Below are positions 53,141 through 61,756 of a stretch of DNA of 64,000 nt, piece after piece; the first letter of the stretch is position 1; each line of letters starts with the position of its first letter. The translations under genes and the position numbers were made by a program. The notes below the pieces were generated by a model. The model searched no databases and was not told where the DNA came from. It was given only the letters and a program-made list of their open reading frames with translations. This DNA comes from Flavobacteriales bacterium UBA852 (GTDB lineage Bacteria; Bacteroidota; Bacteroidia; Flavobacteriales_E; Vicingaceae): NCBI GenBank assembly GCA_002295925.1, contig DBGO01000013.1, forward strand, positions 186,001 to 250,000, in the 5' to 3' direction.

Positions 53141-54396
53141 TGGGTATATGTTCCAATACCACAAGCACTATATCGCCGGTGGTATGTAACAGTTATACCT
53201 CACCAAGCGGCAACTATACCTGGTCAACAAGCGGTACTTATACCGATACCATACCCAACGCCGCCGGTTGCGACAGCATAATTACCATCAACTTAACGGT
53301 AAACAACACGACCACAAGCACTATATCGCCAGTGGCATGCAACACTTACACTTCACCCAGCGGAAACTATACTTGGACAACAAGCGGTACTTATACCGAT
53401 ACCATACCCAACGCCGCCGGTTGCGACAGTATAATTACCATCAACTTAACGGTAAACAACACGACCACAAGCACCCTGTCGCCGGTGGTATGTAACAGTT
53501 ATACCTCACCAAGCGGCAACTATACCTGGTCACCAAGCGGCACGTACACCGATACCATACCCAACGCCGCCGGTTGCGATAGTATCATAACCATTAACTT
53601 AACGGTTAATCAACCTGTCACGGGAACGGATATACAAACAGCTTGCAACAGCTATACGTGGATAGACGGCAATACATATACGTCAAGCACCAATACGCCC
53701 ACCTACACAATTCCGGGTGGTGCAGCAAACGGTTGCGACAGTATTGTAACGTTGAATTTAACCATTAACAATGCTACCACAAGCACTATTTCGCCGGTGA
53801 CATGCAACAGTTATACCTCACCAAGCGGCAACTATACCTGGTCAACAAGCGGCACGTACACCGATACCATACCCAACACTGCCGGTTGTGACAGTATCAT
53901 AACCATTAACTTAACGGTAAACACTGTAGATACAAGTGTGATCAACAATGACCCGGTACTTACCGCTAATGCAACCAATGCAACATATCAATGGGTAACT
54001 TGTCCAAACTATGCTGTAATTTCAGGTGAAACGGGACAAACCTTTACAACCACCGCCAACGGTTCGTATGGCGTAATTGTTACACAAAACGGTTGTACGG
54101 ATACTTCTGCCTGCCAAACAGTTGCTTCCGTGGGTATTCAAGAGCTCACAGGCACTAATGTTGTGCGAGTGTACCCCAATCCCACAACGGGTAAATTTAC
54201 CATAGAGTTGGCAAAAAGTTTTACAGACGTGGCAGTAAAAATAACTAACACGTTAGGGCAATTGGTTTACCAAAATGAATTCAACTCTGCCAAAACTATT
54301 CCTTTAAAATTGGAAGATACCGGTAAAGGAATTTATTTTGTCCGGGTGTATTCCGAGAATAAAATCATTGCCTCGTTTAAAATCAAGAAACAATAA
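52153..54396 (+). CDS. SBBP-repeat T9SS cargo protein, C-terminal part (frameshifted)
   Basis: The continuation of the gene that begins at 51032; the frame is really open from just after the G tract at 52001-52007, and the ATG at 52153 is only its first internal Met. It encodes the remaining SBBP blades, then five repeats of about 47-50 residues rich in Thr and Ser (YTSPSGNYTWSTSGTYTDTI, AGCDSIITINLTVN), an Ig-like segment with ATYQWVTCPNYAVISGETGQ, and a T9SS type A sorting domain (VVRVYPNPTTGKFTIEL ... IASFKIKKQ). The full product of about 1120 residues should be secreted by T9SS and displayed on the surface. The repeat DNA looks richer in G and C than its neighbours. Confidence 0.88.
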   Translation: MNSTGSGLVYSTYLGGGNYDYGWGIAIDGSGNAYVTGYTLSTNYPITAGAFLTTFGGNYDAFVTKLNSTGSGLVYSTYIGGGGSEYGRGIAIDGSWNAYVTGNTQSTDYPITAGAFQTTFSGGSWDVFVTKLNSTGSGLVYSTYLGGSDFERGEGIAVDVSGNAYVTGVTTSTNYDITAGAFQTTFGGGTYDAFVTKLNSTGNGLVYSTYLGGSDFERGEGIAVDVSGNAYLTGNTGSINYDITAGAFQTTFGGGSWDAFVTKLNSTASALLYSTYLGGSSDDSGPGIAVDGSGNAYVTGQTNSTDYPITAGAFQTTFGGGGSDAFVSKLGICSNTTSTISPVVCNSYTSPSGNYTWSTSGTYTDTIPNAAGCDSIITINLTVNNTTTSTISPVACNTYTSPSGNYTWTTSGTYTDTIPNAAGCDSIITINLTVNNTTTSTLSPVVCNSYTSPSGNYTWSPSGTYTDTIPNAAGCDSIITINLTVNQPVTGTDIQTACNSYTWIDGNTYTSSTNTPTYTIPGGAANGCDSIVTLNLTINNATTSTISPVTCNSYTSPSGNYTWSTSGTYTDTIPNTAGCDSIITINLTVNTVDTSVINNDPVLTANATNATYQWVTCPNYAVISGETGQTFTTTANGSYGVIVTQNGCTDTSACQTVASVGIQELTGTNVVRVYPNPTTGKFTIELAKSFTDVAVKITNTLGQLVYQNEFNSAKTIPLKLEDTGKGIYFVRVYSENKIIASFKIKKQ
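53157..53930 (+). repeat. Five tandem Cys/Thr-rich coding repeats
   Basis: Five direct repeats of about 150 bases (beginning near 53158, 53308, 53458, 53608 and 53770) encode units with two cysteines each (SPVVCNSYTSPSGNYTWS ... AGCDSIITINLTVN). Units 1, 2, 3 and 5 are nearly identical. Unit 4 is diverged (ACNSYTWIDGNTYTSSTN). Such units often precede T9SS sorting domains in large Bacteroidota surface proteins. Confidence 0.85.
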
Positions 54397-54759
54397 GTTT
54401 ATCCTTCCCCCCCCCCAACGCCAAAGCGTTGGGGGATTAAAATATTCACAGGAAAAAAGAAGACCGACAACATTCAGCACAACGACATAAATCCGGTGTA
54501 TTCAAAAGATTTTTCAATAAATATAAGAAAACACCTGAAATCATCTTTCAACCGTATCGGCGCATTATCATCTTTACCGGCAACCTTATTGCACAACTGC
54601 TTGAAGGCTGCTAAAGAACAATAATAAAATTTCCCTTAAACAAAATTCATATTATAATATTTTAATTATCAAGGCAATAAAGCATTTTACATAACAAAAT
54701 TCTTGTTACTTAAAAATAATTAAGTATTTTAGCCGCCCTAAAATTTAAACGATAAAATT
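54397..54759. other. Intergenic region of 363 bases
   Basis: This stretch holds a run of ten C (54407-54416), a perfect 10-bp hairpin (54412-54435), a stop-free stretch of about 60 codons without an ATG (54436-54624), and an AT-rich leader before the pyrophosphatase with a short inverted repeat TAACAA/TTGTTA near 54692-54708. No RNA gene or convincing promoter box was recognised. Confidence 0.6.
54412..54435 (+). terminator. GC-rich hairpin after the SBBP gene
   Basis: CCCCCAACGC and GCGTTGGGGG are perfect 10-base arms around a CAAA loop, 15 bases after the stop. No T-tail follows (ATTAAAATATT), so it may be a weak terminator or an mRNA-stabilising structure. It overlaps a run of ten C, itself a slippage-prone tract. 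Confidence 0.5.
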
Positions 54760-57570
54760 ATGGAAATGTTGAGTGAAAAATTAGTGTTTATCTTGCCTGT
54801 ATTCGGGCTTGTTGGATTATTGTATATGCTTGTTTTGGCAAAATGGGTAAAAAAACAAGATGCCGGAACAGATAAAATGAAAGAATTGGCCAATTACATC
54901 AAAGAAGGTGCAATGGCATTCTTAAATGCCGAATATAGAATGTTGGCTATGTTTGTAATAGGCGCCGGAATATTGTTGGGCGTTGTCTCTTCTATAGTTG
55001 AAACAACCCACTGGTTTATAGTTATTGCTTTTATTATTGGAGCTGTTTTTTCGGCTGTTGCCGGAAATATCGGGATGCGTATTGCAACCGATGCAAACGT
55101 ACGTACTACACAAGCAGCCCGCTCAAGTTTGCCACAAGCATTAAAAGTTTCTTTTAGCGGTGGAACTGTAATGGGATTAGGTGTTGCCGGATTGGCAGTA
55201 TTTGGATTAAGTACTCTTTTTGCCGTGCTTTTTGTTTGGTTTATGAATGGCGATTGGACAGATACACAAGATATGACTCTTGTATTGGAAGCATTGGCAG
55301 GATTTTCATTAGGTGCCGAGTCAATTGCATTATTTGCCCGTGTTGGTGGTGGTATTTATACCAAAGCGGCTGATGTAGGTGCCGATTTGGTAGGAAAAGT
55401 AGAAGCCGGTATTCCTGAAGATGACCCGCGTAACCCTGCAACCATTGCCGACAATGTAGGTGATAACGTAGGTGATGTTGCCGGTATGGGTGCCGATTTA
55501 TTCGGTTCTTATGTAGCAACCGTATTGGCTGCTATGGTGCTGGGTAATTATGTTATTAAAGATATGGGCGGTTCAATTGATGATGCATTTGGTGGTATTG
55601 GTCCCATATTATTGCCAATTACAATTGCCGGATTTGGAATTATCTTTTCAATTATCGGAACATTTTTCATAAAAATTAAATCTAATGATGCCAAAGAAGC
55701 CGATGTGCAAAAAGCTTTAAATATGGGTAACTGGATTTCGATTGCCTTAACTGCAATTGCTTCTTATGGCTTAATCAAATGGATGTTGCCTGCTCAAATG
55801 CAGATGGAACTTTTCCAAATGGGGTCTCAAACCATTACTTCTAACGATGTGTTTGGCTCAGTAGTGATAGGTTTGGCTGTGGGCGCATTAATTTCTTATT
55901 TTACAGAAGTATATACCGGCTTGGGTAAAAAGCCTGTAAACAGCATTATTCAAAACTCTGCAACCGGTGCGGCTACCAATATTATTGCCGGATTGGGTGT
56001 AGGTATGAAATCTACTTTTGCACCAATTTTATTATTTGCCGGAGCAATTTGGGGAGCGTATGAGTTTGCCGGTTTTTATGGTGTAGCTATTGCGGCAACT
56101 TCTATGATGGCAACTACAGCTATGCAATTGGCTATTGATGCTTTTGGACCTATTGCCGACAATGCCGGTGGTATCGCCGAAATGAGTGAACTTCCTTCAG
56201 AAGTGCGTACTCGTACCGATATTTTAGATTCTGTTGGTAATACAACTGCCGCCATTGGTAAAGGTTTTGCCATTGCTTCTGCAGCACTTACTGCATTGGC
56301 TTTATTTGCGGCTTATGTTACCTTTACCGGAATTGACGGTATCAATATATTTAAAGCGCCTGTTTTAGCTATGCTTTTTGTTGGAGGAATGGTGCCGGTA
56401 GTTTTCTCGGCTTTAGCAATGAACTCAGTAGGTAAAGCAGCGATGGAAATGGTAAAAGAAGTACGCCGTCAGTTTAAAGAAATTCCGGGTATTATGGAAG
56501 GAACCGGAAAACCCGAATATGGTAAATGTGTGGATATTTCTACCAAAGCCGCATTAAAAGAAATGATGTTGCCCGGAGCTTTAACCATTGTTACGCCTTT
56601 ATTGGTTGCATTTTTACCCATGTTATTCGGTTATCCTGCAAGCTTGGCTGCCGAAATGTTGGGTGGTTATATGGCAGGAGTAGCCGTTTCGGGAGTACTT
56701 TGGGCAATTTTCCAAAACAATGCCGGTGGTGCTTGGGATAATGCTAAAAAATCGTTTGAAGCCGGTGTGGAAATAGATGGTGAAATGACATACAAAGGTT
56801 CTGATGCGCATAAAGCTGCTGTTACCGGAGATACTGTTGGAGATCCTTTTAAAGATACTTCAGGACCATCAATGAATATTTTAATTAAATTAACATGTTT
56901 GGTAGGGTTGGTTATTGCCCCCATTTTAGGCGGACATACAGAAGGACATTCTGCTGAAGCTCAAGAAGAGGAAGTTGTTGTAGTAGAAGAGGTGGTAGAA
57001 GAAGTAGTTGTTGAATCGCCTTCAAAAGACATTAATGAATTAAAAGGCGATTGGGCATTAGATGCTTCACACAGTTATGTGAATTTTTCAATTCGTCATT
57101 TATTGGCTACTTCAAAAGGAAGTTTTGAGAAAATCAGCGGAACAGCAAGTTTTGACGAAAACGGTGTGGCGGATATTGATATTACTATCGATCCGGCATC
57201 TGTAAATACAGGAAACAAAAAACGTGACGATCACTTAAAAGGTGAAGATTTCTTTAATGTGGAAAAATATCCTGTTATTACATTCAAATCAACTGAAATA
57301 GTAAAAACCGAAAACGGTTATGTTGCCAAAGGAAAGTTAACTATGCTTGGGGTAACCAAAGATGTTGACTTACCATTTGTTTACTTGGGTACTGCAGAAA
57401 CACCTTGGGGAACAAAAGCAGCAGCTATTGAAGGTCAGTTAACTATTGACAGAAATGACTTCGGGTTAACTTACGGTCCGGGTGTGTTGGGCGATGAGGT
57501 AACGCTTGATTTCTCAGCAGAATTAAATCCTAAACAAGAGGAAGAAGTACAAGCAGCAGAAGAAGAATAG
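54760..57570 (+). CDS. hppA: Membrane-bound pyrophosphatase fused to a C-terminal YceI domain
   Basis: A 936-residue fusion. Residues 1 to about 735 are a complete ion-pumping pyrophosphatase with about 16 helices: the PPi site [20 protein letters not shown] (from about 205), [20 protein letters not shown] (about 230), and a second acidic loop [18 protein letters not shown] (about 691). The segment [10 protein letters not shown] near 493 has Ala where K+-independent enzymes carry Lys, so K+ dependence is predicted; whether it pumps H+, Na+ or both cannot be read safely. A Glu/Val-rich linker (about 737-757) leads to a YceI domain (about 760-925: [52 protein letters not shown]). Ordinary pyrophosphatases end near residue 670-770. 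It has its own terminator. Confidence 0.92.
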   Translation: MEMLSEKLVFILPVFGLVGLLYMLVLAKWVKKQDAGTDKMKELANYIKEGAMAFLNAEYRMLAMFVIGAGILLGVVSSIVETTHWFIVIAFIIGAVFSAVAGNIGMRIATDANVRTTQAARSSLPQALKVSFSGGTVMGLGVAGLAVFGLSTLFAVLFVWFMNGDWTDTQDMTLVLEALAGFSLGAESIALFARVGGGIYTKAADVGADLVGKVEAGIPEDDPRNPATIADNVGDNVGDVAGMGADLFGSYVATVLAAMVLGNYVIKDMGGSIDDAFGGIGPILLPITIAGFGIIFSIIGTFFIKIKSNDAKEADVQKALNMGNWISIALTAIASYGLIKWMLPAQMQMELFQMGSQTITSNDVFGSVVIGLAVGALISYFTEVYTGLGKKPVNSIIQNSATGAATNIIAGLGVGMKSTFAPILLFAGAIWGAYEFAGFYGVAIAATSMMATTAMQLAIDAFGPIADNAGGIAEMSELPSEVRTRTDILDSVGNTTAAIGKGFAIASAALTALALFAAYVTFTGIDGINIFKAPVLAMLFVGGMVPVVFSALAMNSVGKAAMEMVKEVRRQFKEIPGIMEGTGKPEYGKCVDISTKAALKEMMLPGALTIVTPLLVAFLPMLFGYPASLAAEMLGGYMAGVAVSGVLWAIFQNNAGGAWDNAKKSFEAGVEIDGEMTYKGSDAHKAAVTGDTVGDPFKDTSGPSMNILIKLTCLVGLVIAPILGGHTEGHSAEAQEEEVVVVEEVVEEVVVESPSKDINELKGDWALDASHSYVNFSIRHLLATSKGSFEKISGTASFDENGVADIDITIDPASVNTGNKKRDDHLKGEDFFNVEKYPVITFKSTEIVKTENGYVAKGKLTMLGVTKDVDLPFVYLGTAETPWGTKAAAIEGQLTIDRNDFGLTYGPGVLGDEVTLDFSAELNPKQEEEVQAAEEE

Positions 57571-57600
57571 TTATTCTGTTTCAATCAAATAATATTAAAA

Positions 57601-57628
57601 GGTCGCTATGCTATTAGCGGCCTTTTTT
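57601..57628 (+). terminator. Rho-independent terminator of the pyrophosphatase-YceI gene
   Basis: GGTCGCTA (57601-57608) pairs with TAGCGGCC (57615-57622), with one G-T pair, around a 6-base loop, followed by six T. It lies 30 bases after the stop. Confidence 0.88.
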
Positions 57629-57638
57629 AGTTTAGAAA

Positions 57639-57646
57639 TATATTTG
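57639..57646 (+). promoter_or_regulatory. Bacteroidota -7 box
   Basis: TATATTTG matches TAnnTTTG, just after the terminator and 15 bases before the GTG at 57662. This supports that start for the GH114-like gene. Confidence 0.45.
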
Positions 57647-57661
57647 CAAAAAGATTCTACT

Positions 57662-58603
57662 GTGAAAAAGTATTTTGTATTGTTTATGCCGGCAATTATT
57701 TTATTCTTTTCGTGCCGTAAAGAAAAACGCTCGGATAAAGCAGCAGAAAAAATGCGTCGGTTTGTTGAGGATATTGCCAACTACGCACGAGATTACAACA
57801 GTGATTTTATTATTATTCCGCAAAATGGCGTGGAATTAGCATTTAATAATCAAAACCCAAATGACGGCATTAACGAATCATATGTGTCGGTGGTTAGCGG
57901 TTTTGGCGTAGAAGAAGTATTTTACAACGGAGGTTACGAACCCGATAATTACAGAATAGAATTATTGAAAGCATTGCCCGACAGTAAACAAGTGTTGGTC
58001 TCGGAGTACGTAAAAGACAATAATAATATCGCAGATGCTATCAGCCGTGTTACGGCAAATGGTTGGTTATGTTTCCCAAGAACAGCCAACAATTATTATT
58101 ACCAATATATTCCCGATACGGTTATCAATGAAAATGCAAATGATATTACAACACTTTCGCAAGCCAAAAATTATTTATACTTAATCAGCAATGATGAATA
58201 TACATCTAAGCAAGAGATGATAAACGCTATTGCATCCACTAATTTTGATGTTGTGCTGATTGATTTGTTTTTTGGCGAAACAGCATTTACCAAATCAGAA
58301 ATAGAAAGTCTTAAAACAAAAACCAACGGAGGCAAGCGGTTGGTTATTTCATACATAAACATCGGTGCGGCAGAAAACTGGCGCTATTACTGGAAGGATG
58401 ATTGGAAACTGCACCATCCACGTTGGCTTAAAAAACCTTACAAGGGCTACCAAGACGAAATTTGGGTAAAATTCTGGAAAAAAGATTGGCAAGAGATTAT
58501 TTACGGAAACGATAATTCATACATGAAAAAAATTCTTGATGCCGGATTTGACGGTGCTTATCTTGATAATGTAGAGGCATATTACTTTTTGTATTTCGAT
58601 TAG
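57662..58603 (+). CDS. GH114-like (endo-alpha-1,4-polygalactosaminidase family) lipoprotein
   Basis: A protein of 313 residues from the GTG at 57662, whose N-terminus VKKYFVLFMPAIILFFSC is a lipoprotein signal with lipidated Cys18. An ATG at 57608 is rejected because it lies in a terminator. The mature TIM-barrel part has FVEDIANYARDYNSDFIIIP, LVISYINIGAAENWRYYWKD and the C-terminal DAGFDGAYLDNVEAYYF, which fit the GH114 / COG2342 group. The YLDN Asp is a probable active-site residue. GH114 enzymes hydrolyse alpha-1,4-galactosaminogalactan-type polymers; the substrate here is unknown. Confidence 0.8.
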   Translation: MKKYFVLFMPAIILFFSCRKEKRSDKAAEKMRRFVEDIANYARDYNSDFIIIPQNGVELAFNNQNPNDGINESYVSVVSGFGVEEVFYNGGYEPDNYRIELLKALPDSKQVLVSEYVKDNNNIADAISRVTANGWLCFPRTANNYYYQYIPDTVINENANDITTLSQAKNYLYLISNDEYTSKQEMINAIASTNFDVVLIDLFFGETAFTKSEIESLKTKTNGGKRLVISYINIGAAENWRYYWKDDWKLHHPRWLKKPYKGYQDEIWVKFWKKDWQEIIYGNDNSYMKKILDAGFDGAYLDNVEAYYFLYFD

Positions 58604-58649
58604 TTTTTGTTGTGTAACCTTAATTACCGATTTTATTGCACTTTTATTA

Positions 58650-58657
58650 TACATTTG
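58650..58657 (+). promoter_or_regulatory. Bacteroidota -7 box
   Basis: TACATTTG matches TAnnTTTG and ends 24 bases before the ATG of the DUF302 gene. Confidence 0.4.
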
Positions 58658-58681
58658 TTTTAAAATCAAAAAAATAAAGCT

Positions 58682-59065
58682 ATGTATTATATAGAGAAAA
58701 ATGTAAACATGCCCATTGAAAAAGCAGATGAAAAAGTGCGCGAAGCATTAAAAGAAGTGGGGTTTGGTATTATTACCGAAATTGATATGCAAGCAACACT
58801 TAAAAAGAAAATTGACAAGGATATTAAGCCCTACAAAATATTAGGCGCTTGTAACCCTAATTTCGCTTATCAGGCAATTCAGGAAGAAGAAAAAATCGGT
58901 ATCATGTTGCCGTGCAATGTTACTTTAATCGATAATGGTGACGGAACAACAAATGTAGCGGTGATGAACCCGGTTACAGCACTTTCAATTGTGGGTAATG
59001 ATAAAATAATTCCTTTTGCAGAAGAAGTAAAAGTTTTACTCGAAAAAGCATTAAACAGTTTGTGA
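58682..59065 (+). CDS. DUF302 domain-containing protein
   Basis: A 127-residue cytoplasmic protein that is a single DUF302 domain: EKADEKVREALKEVGFGIIT, the motif YKILGACNPNFAYQAIQEEE, IGIMLPCNVTLIDNGDGTTN and VAVMNPVTALSIV. Length and motifs are typical of this widespread family of unknown biochemical role. It converges on the SRAP gene, with 3 bases between the stops. Confidence 0.92.
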   Translation: MYYIEKNVNMPIEKADEKVREALKEVGFGIITEIDMQATLKKKIDKDIKPYKILGACNPNFAYQAIQEEEKIGIMLPCNVTLIDNGDGTTNVAVMNPVTALSIVGNDKIIPFAEEVKVLLEKALNSL

Positions 59066-59068
59066 TAT

Positions 59069-59689
59069 TTAAACAACCGGAGTGGCTTGGAGCGAGACAT
59101 CGTATAAAGGGTAAGCAAATTCGTGAATGGGTTTTAAGTCAAGCCATTCTTTTTGCGAATTGTGGTTTAATACAACAGGCATTCGTTTCTTTTTGTTATG
59201 AATTTCAGCCATTAAATCATTCGCTTGTGTAGTTACAATAGCGTATGATTTAATAACTTCTCCTGTACTTTTATCCGTCCATTCACTCCAAATTCCAGCC
59301 AAAGCAAACAACGGTTCATCTTTTAACGTAATCAGATATTTTTGCTTTTGTTTACCTTTTTCATCAAGCCATTTCCACTCATAAAAACCATCAACAATAA
59401 CTAAACACCGGTTATTTACCGAATTTTTAAATGAAGGTTTTTCGGTTATTGTTTCTATTTTGGCATTAAGCGTAAATTTTCTAATTTCCATATCTTTTGC
59501 CCAATTTGGAATTAACCCCCATTGACACAGTGTAATAACTGTAGGTTGCATGTGTAAAATAACCGGTGTTTGCGGGAACGAAAATCCAATATAATCTTGC
59601 GGTTCAAAATCAATCCCGGGCTCAAACTTTGCCTGAAACGTTTCTTCAATTTCTTTTTTACTGCGATGTAATCCGGTATGAAAACACAT
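59069..59689 (-). CDS. SRAP (YedK/HMCES) abasic-site protein
   Basis: A 206-residue protein from the ATG whose second codon is Cys (MCFHTGLHRSKKEIEETFQA). Cys2 must become the N-terminus because it forms the thiazolidine crosslink with abasic sites in single-stranded DNA, so an upstream start that adds 13 residues is rejected. Other active-site parts are LNAKIETITEKPSFKN, CLVIVDGFYEWKW with the catalytic Glu, and MAEIHNKKKRMPVVL with the conserved His. It follows the exonuclease gene by 10 bases on the same strand, a likely DNA-repair operon. Confidence 0.93.
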   Translation of the reverse strand: MCFHTGLHRSKKEIEETFQAKFEPGIDFEPQDYIGFSFPQTPVILHMQPTVITLCQWGLIPNWAKDMEIRKFTLNAKIETITEKPSFKNSVNNRCLVIVDGFYEWKWLDEKGKQKQKYLITLKDEPLFALAGIWSEWTDKSTGEVIKSYAIVTTQANDLMAEIHNKKKRMPVVLNHNSQKEWLDLKPIHEFAYPLYDVSLQATPVV

Positions 59690-59699
59690 AGAAATATTA

Positions 59700-60419
59700 T
59701 TAAATAAATGATATATTTTGTTCCTCAATCAAATCATCTCCTTTTAATCGCAAAAACAATTGAACCAGTGCCACCACATCTTTTTGGCAATATTCTACAA
59801 TCCGTTCAAGGTCGTTGTCTTGCCAATACACTTTGCCCACCATACTGCCGTCAATATCGTCTTTTGGAGTAGGGATGTTAAAAATGGTCGTCAATAAATC
59901 CAAAGAGGTGTAACTTTTATAATCACCAAATTTCCATAATTCCATTGTGTCGATATGTTTTATTTCCCAAGGTTTTTTACCTGCAATATGTAATATTTTA
60001 GGCAATTTCAATCCGTTTATCAACCCACGGCGGGCAATGTAAGGAAAATCAAATTCTTTGGCATTATGTCCACAAAGCAATGAATCGGTTTTGTGGTAAT
60101 ATCCGTTTAGCAATTCAAAAAAAGCCAATAACAAAGCTTTTTCATCATCACCAAAATAGGAAGTTACACGCAAATGATGTTTCCCTTCGTGATGCGTAAC
60201 AAATCCTACCGAAATACAAATAATTTTCCCAAATTCGGCAAAAATACCGGCTCTATCGTAAAGCGTTTCAGATGTATCTTCATCTGCACTTTTTAACTGC
60301 GACGCTTTTTTATCCCACAAAGTTTGCAGTTTTTCGGGCATATCATTGTAAGAGGCATACTGAGGAACTGTTTCAATATCAAGAAATAAAATATCTTTTA
60401 ATTTTAGATGAGAAAGCAT
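59700..60419 (-). CDS. 3'-5' exonuclease, DnaQ-like (DNA_pol_B_exo2 family)
   Basis: A 239-residue RNase H-fold exonuclease. Motif Exo I is ILFLDIETVPQYAS near residue 12 (Asp and Glu metal ligands), Exo II lies in CGHNAKEFDFPYIARRGLIN, and Exo III is IVEYCQKDVVALVQLFLRL. This pattern matches the predicted PolB-like 3'-5' exonuclease family. Its start is 4 bases from a potential start of the divergent thioesterase gene. The SRAP gene follows directly, so both should be coexpressed. Confidence 0.9.
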   Translation of the reverse strand: MLSHLKLKDILFLDIETVPQYASYNDMPEKLQTLWDKKASQLKSADEDTSETLYDRAGIFAEFGKIICISVGFVTHHEGKHHLRVTSYFGDDEKALLLAFFELLNGYYHKTDSLLCGHNAKEFDFPYIARRGLINGLKLPKILHIAGKKPWEIKHIDTMELWKFGDYKSYTSLDLLTTIFNIPTPKDDIDGSMVGKVYWQDNDLERIVEYCQKDVVALVQLFLRLKGDDLIEEQNISFI

Positions 60420-60474
60420 AAATATGGATTTTATTACGAAATTTACCTCTAAATTAACAAATTACCACGGGGAA

Positions 60475-60990
60475 ATGAAAAAAATAAAAGCATCAGATAC
60501 CAAAGCTGTAATGACCGAAATAGTACTGCCCAACGACACCAACACTTTGGGTAATTTAATGGGTGGACGATTATTGCATTGGATGGATATTTGTGCAGCA
60601 ATATCGGCACACCGTTTTTGTAAACGAGTAGTGGTAACCGCATCGGTAAATAATGTGTCGTTTAACAATCCCATTAAATTGGGCGATATTGTTACCTTAG
60701 AAGCTAAAGTTTCTCGTTCGTTTCGCTCGTCGATGGAAGTTTTTATAGATGTTTATGTAGAAAGCAGTCGCGCCAATGCACGTGTAAAATGCAATGATGC
60801 CATTTATACATTTGTTGCCGTAGATCAAAACGGAAATCCGATAGAAGTACCCGAAGTAATACCCGAAACCGAAGAAGAGAAACAACGTTATGACGGCGCT
60901 TTGCGAAGACGTCAACTCAGTTTGATTTTAGCCGGCAGAATGAAACCCGAAGATGCCACAGAACTCAAAGCATTATTTTTTAAAGACTAA
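60475..60990 (+). CDS. Acyl-CoA thioesterase, hotdog fold (YciA-like)
   Basis: A 171-residue protein from the ATG at 60475 (MKKIKASDTKAVMTEIVLPN). An ATG at 60424 is rejected because the extra 17 residues look unlike the family and would leave no room for promoters between divergent genes. The core has NDTNTLGNLMGGRLLHWMDI, with the catalytic acidic residue in the hotdog helix, VVVTASVNNVSFNNPIKLGD and SSMEVFIDVYVES. It hydrolyses acyl-CoA esters in the cytoplasm. The chain-length preference is unknown. Confidence 0.9.
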   Translation: MKKIKASDTKAVMTEIVLPNDTNTLGNLMGGRLLHWMDICAAISAHRFCKRVVVTASVNNVSFNNPIKLGDIVTLEAKVSRSFRSSMEVFIDVYVESSRANARVKCNDAIYTFVAVDQNGNPIEVPEVIPETEEEKQRYDGALRRRQLSLILAGRMKPEDATELKALFFKD

Positions 60991-60991
60991 C

Positions 60992-61756
60992 ATGATAGCC
61001 GAAATACATATCAGCGATACAAAAGTACGGGTAGATTTTTCTAAACCAATGCCTATTGCTACGGTAATTGAAAGTTCTCCTGCCAATGTTTTGGCTTGGT
61101 ATGTAGAGCCGCCTAAAATTGAGCCGGTGAGAACAGAGCATTTTGTGGGAAGTGTAAAAGAAGGAGGAAGTGTTAATTTTAGAAATATTTATTTCAATCC
61201 GCACGGGCACGGAACACACACCGAATGTGTGGGACATATCAGCAAAGAAGATTATTTTTTGGAAGATTGCTTGAAAGCGTATTTTCATTTTGTGAAAGTA
61301 ATTTCGGTTAAACCTCGAGATATAAACGACGACAAAGTTATCTTGGCTGCAGATGTAAAAACAGCTTGGAATACCATTGATGATAAAAATATAAAACCAT
61401 CGGCAATAGCCATTCGCACTTTGCCCAATGATGAAACCAAATGCCACAGGCATTATTCCGGAACTAATCCACCGTATTTAAATAAAGAAGTTGTTCCGTT
61501 TATTTTGGCTCAAGGAGTTAACCATTTATTGATAGATACCCCCTCGGTTGATAGAGAAGAAGACGGCGGCGAATTAATTTGTCATCATTTGTTTTGGGAA
61601 TACCCCGAAAACACCCAAAAGCACCGCACAATCACCGAATTAATTTATATAGACAATTCAATCCCTGACGGATTATATTTATTGAGTTTGCAGCCCGCTT
61701 CTTTTAAAAATGATGCTGCTCCTTGCAAACCGGTGTTGTATTCTGTTATAAATTAA
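60992..61756 (+). CDS. Cyclase family protein (kynurenine formamidase-like)
   Basis: A 254-residue metal-dependent hydrolase from the ATG at 60992, one base after the thioesterase stop. An in-frame ATG at 60953 would overlap the thioesterase end. The metal-binding motif NPHGHGTHTECVGHI (H-x-G-T-H-x-E form) and FILAQGVNHLLIDTPSVDRE are typical of the cyclase/KynB family. The family covers arylformamidases and similar amidases, so the substrate cannot be named. Confidence 0.88.
   Translation: MIAEIHISDTKVRVDFSKPMPIATVIESSPANVLAWYVEPPKIEPVRTEHFVGSVKEGGSVNFRNIYFNPHGHGTHTECVGHISKEDYFLEDCLKAYFHFVKVISVKPRDINDDKVILAADVKTAWNTIDDKNIKPSAIAIRTLPNDETKCHRHYSGTNPPYLNKEVVPFILAQGVNHLLIDTPSVDREEDGGELICHHLFWEYPENTQKHRTITELIYIDNSIPDGLYLLSLQPASFKNDAAPCKPVLYSVIN

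Noticed and set aside
51788..53930. Regular DNA repeats that could suggest a CRISPR array
   Set aside because: Units are 150-198 bases, coding and in frame; there are no short repeats with unique spacers.
57608..57661. Earlier ATG for the GH114-like gene
   Set aside because: The codon lies inside the stem of the pyrophosphatase terminator. The GTG at 57662 starts a proper lipoprotein signal after a promoter box.
59690..59728. Earlier start for the SRAP gene
   Set aside because: SRAP proteins need Cys2 as the mature N-terminus, which only the start at 59689 gives.
60424..60474. Earlier ATG for the thioesterase gene
   Set aside because: The extra 17 residues do not look like the family and would leave 4 bases between divergent genes.
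60953..60991. Earlier ATG for the cyclase gene
   Set aside because: It overlaps the end of the thioesterase gene; the ATG one base after its stop gives the normal start.
60980..61453. Minus-strand open frame of 157 codons
   Set aside because: It is antisense to the cyclase gene and shows only aromatic-rich shadow sequence.
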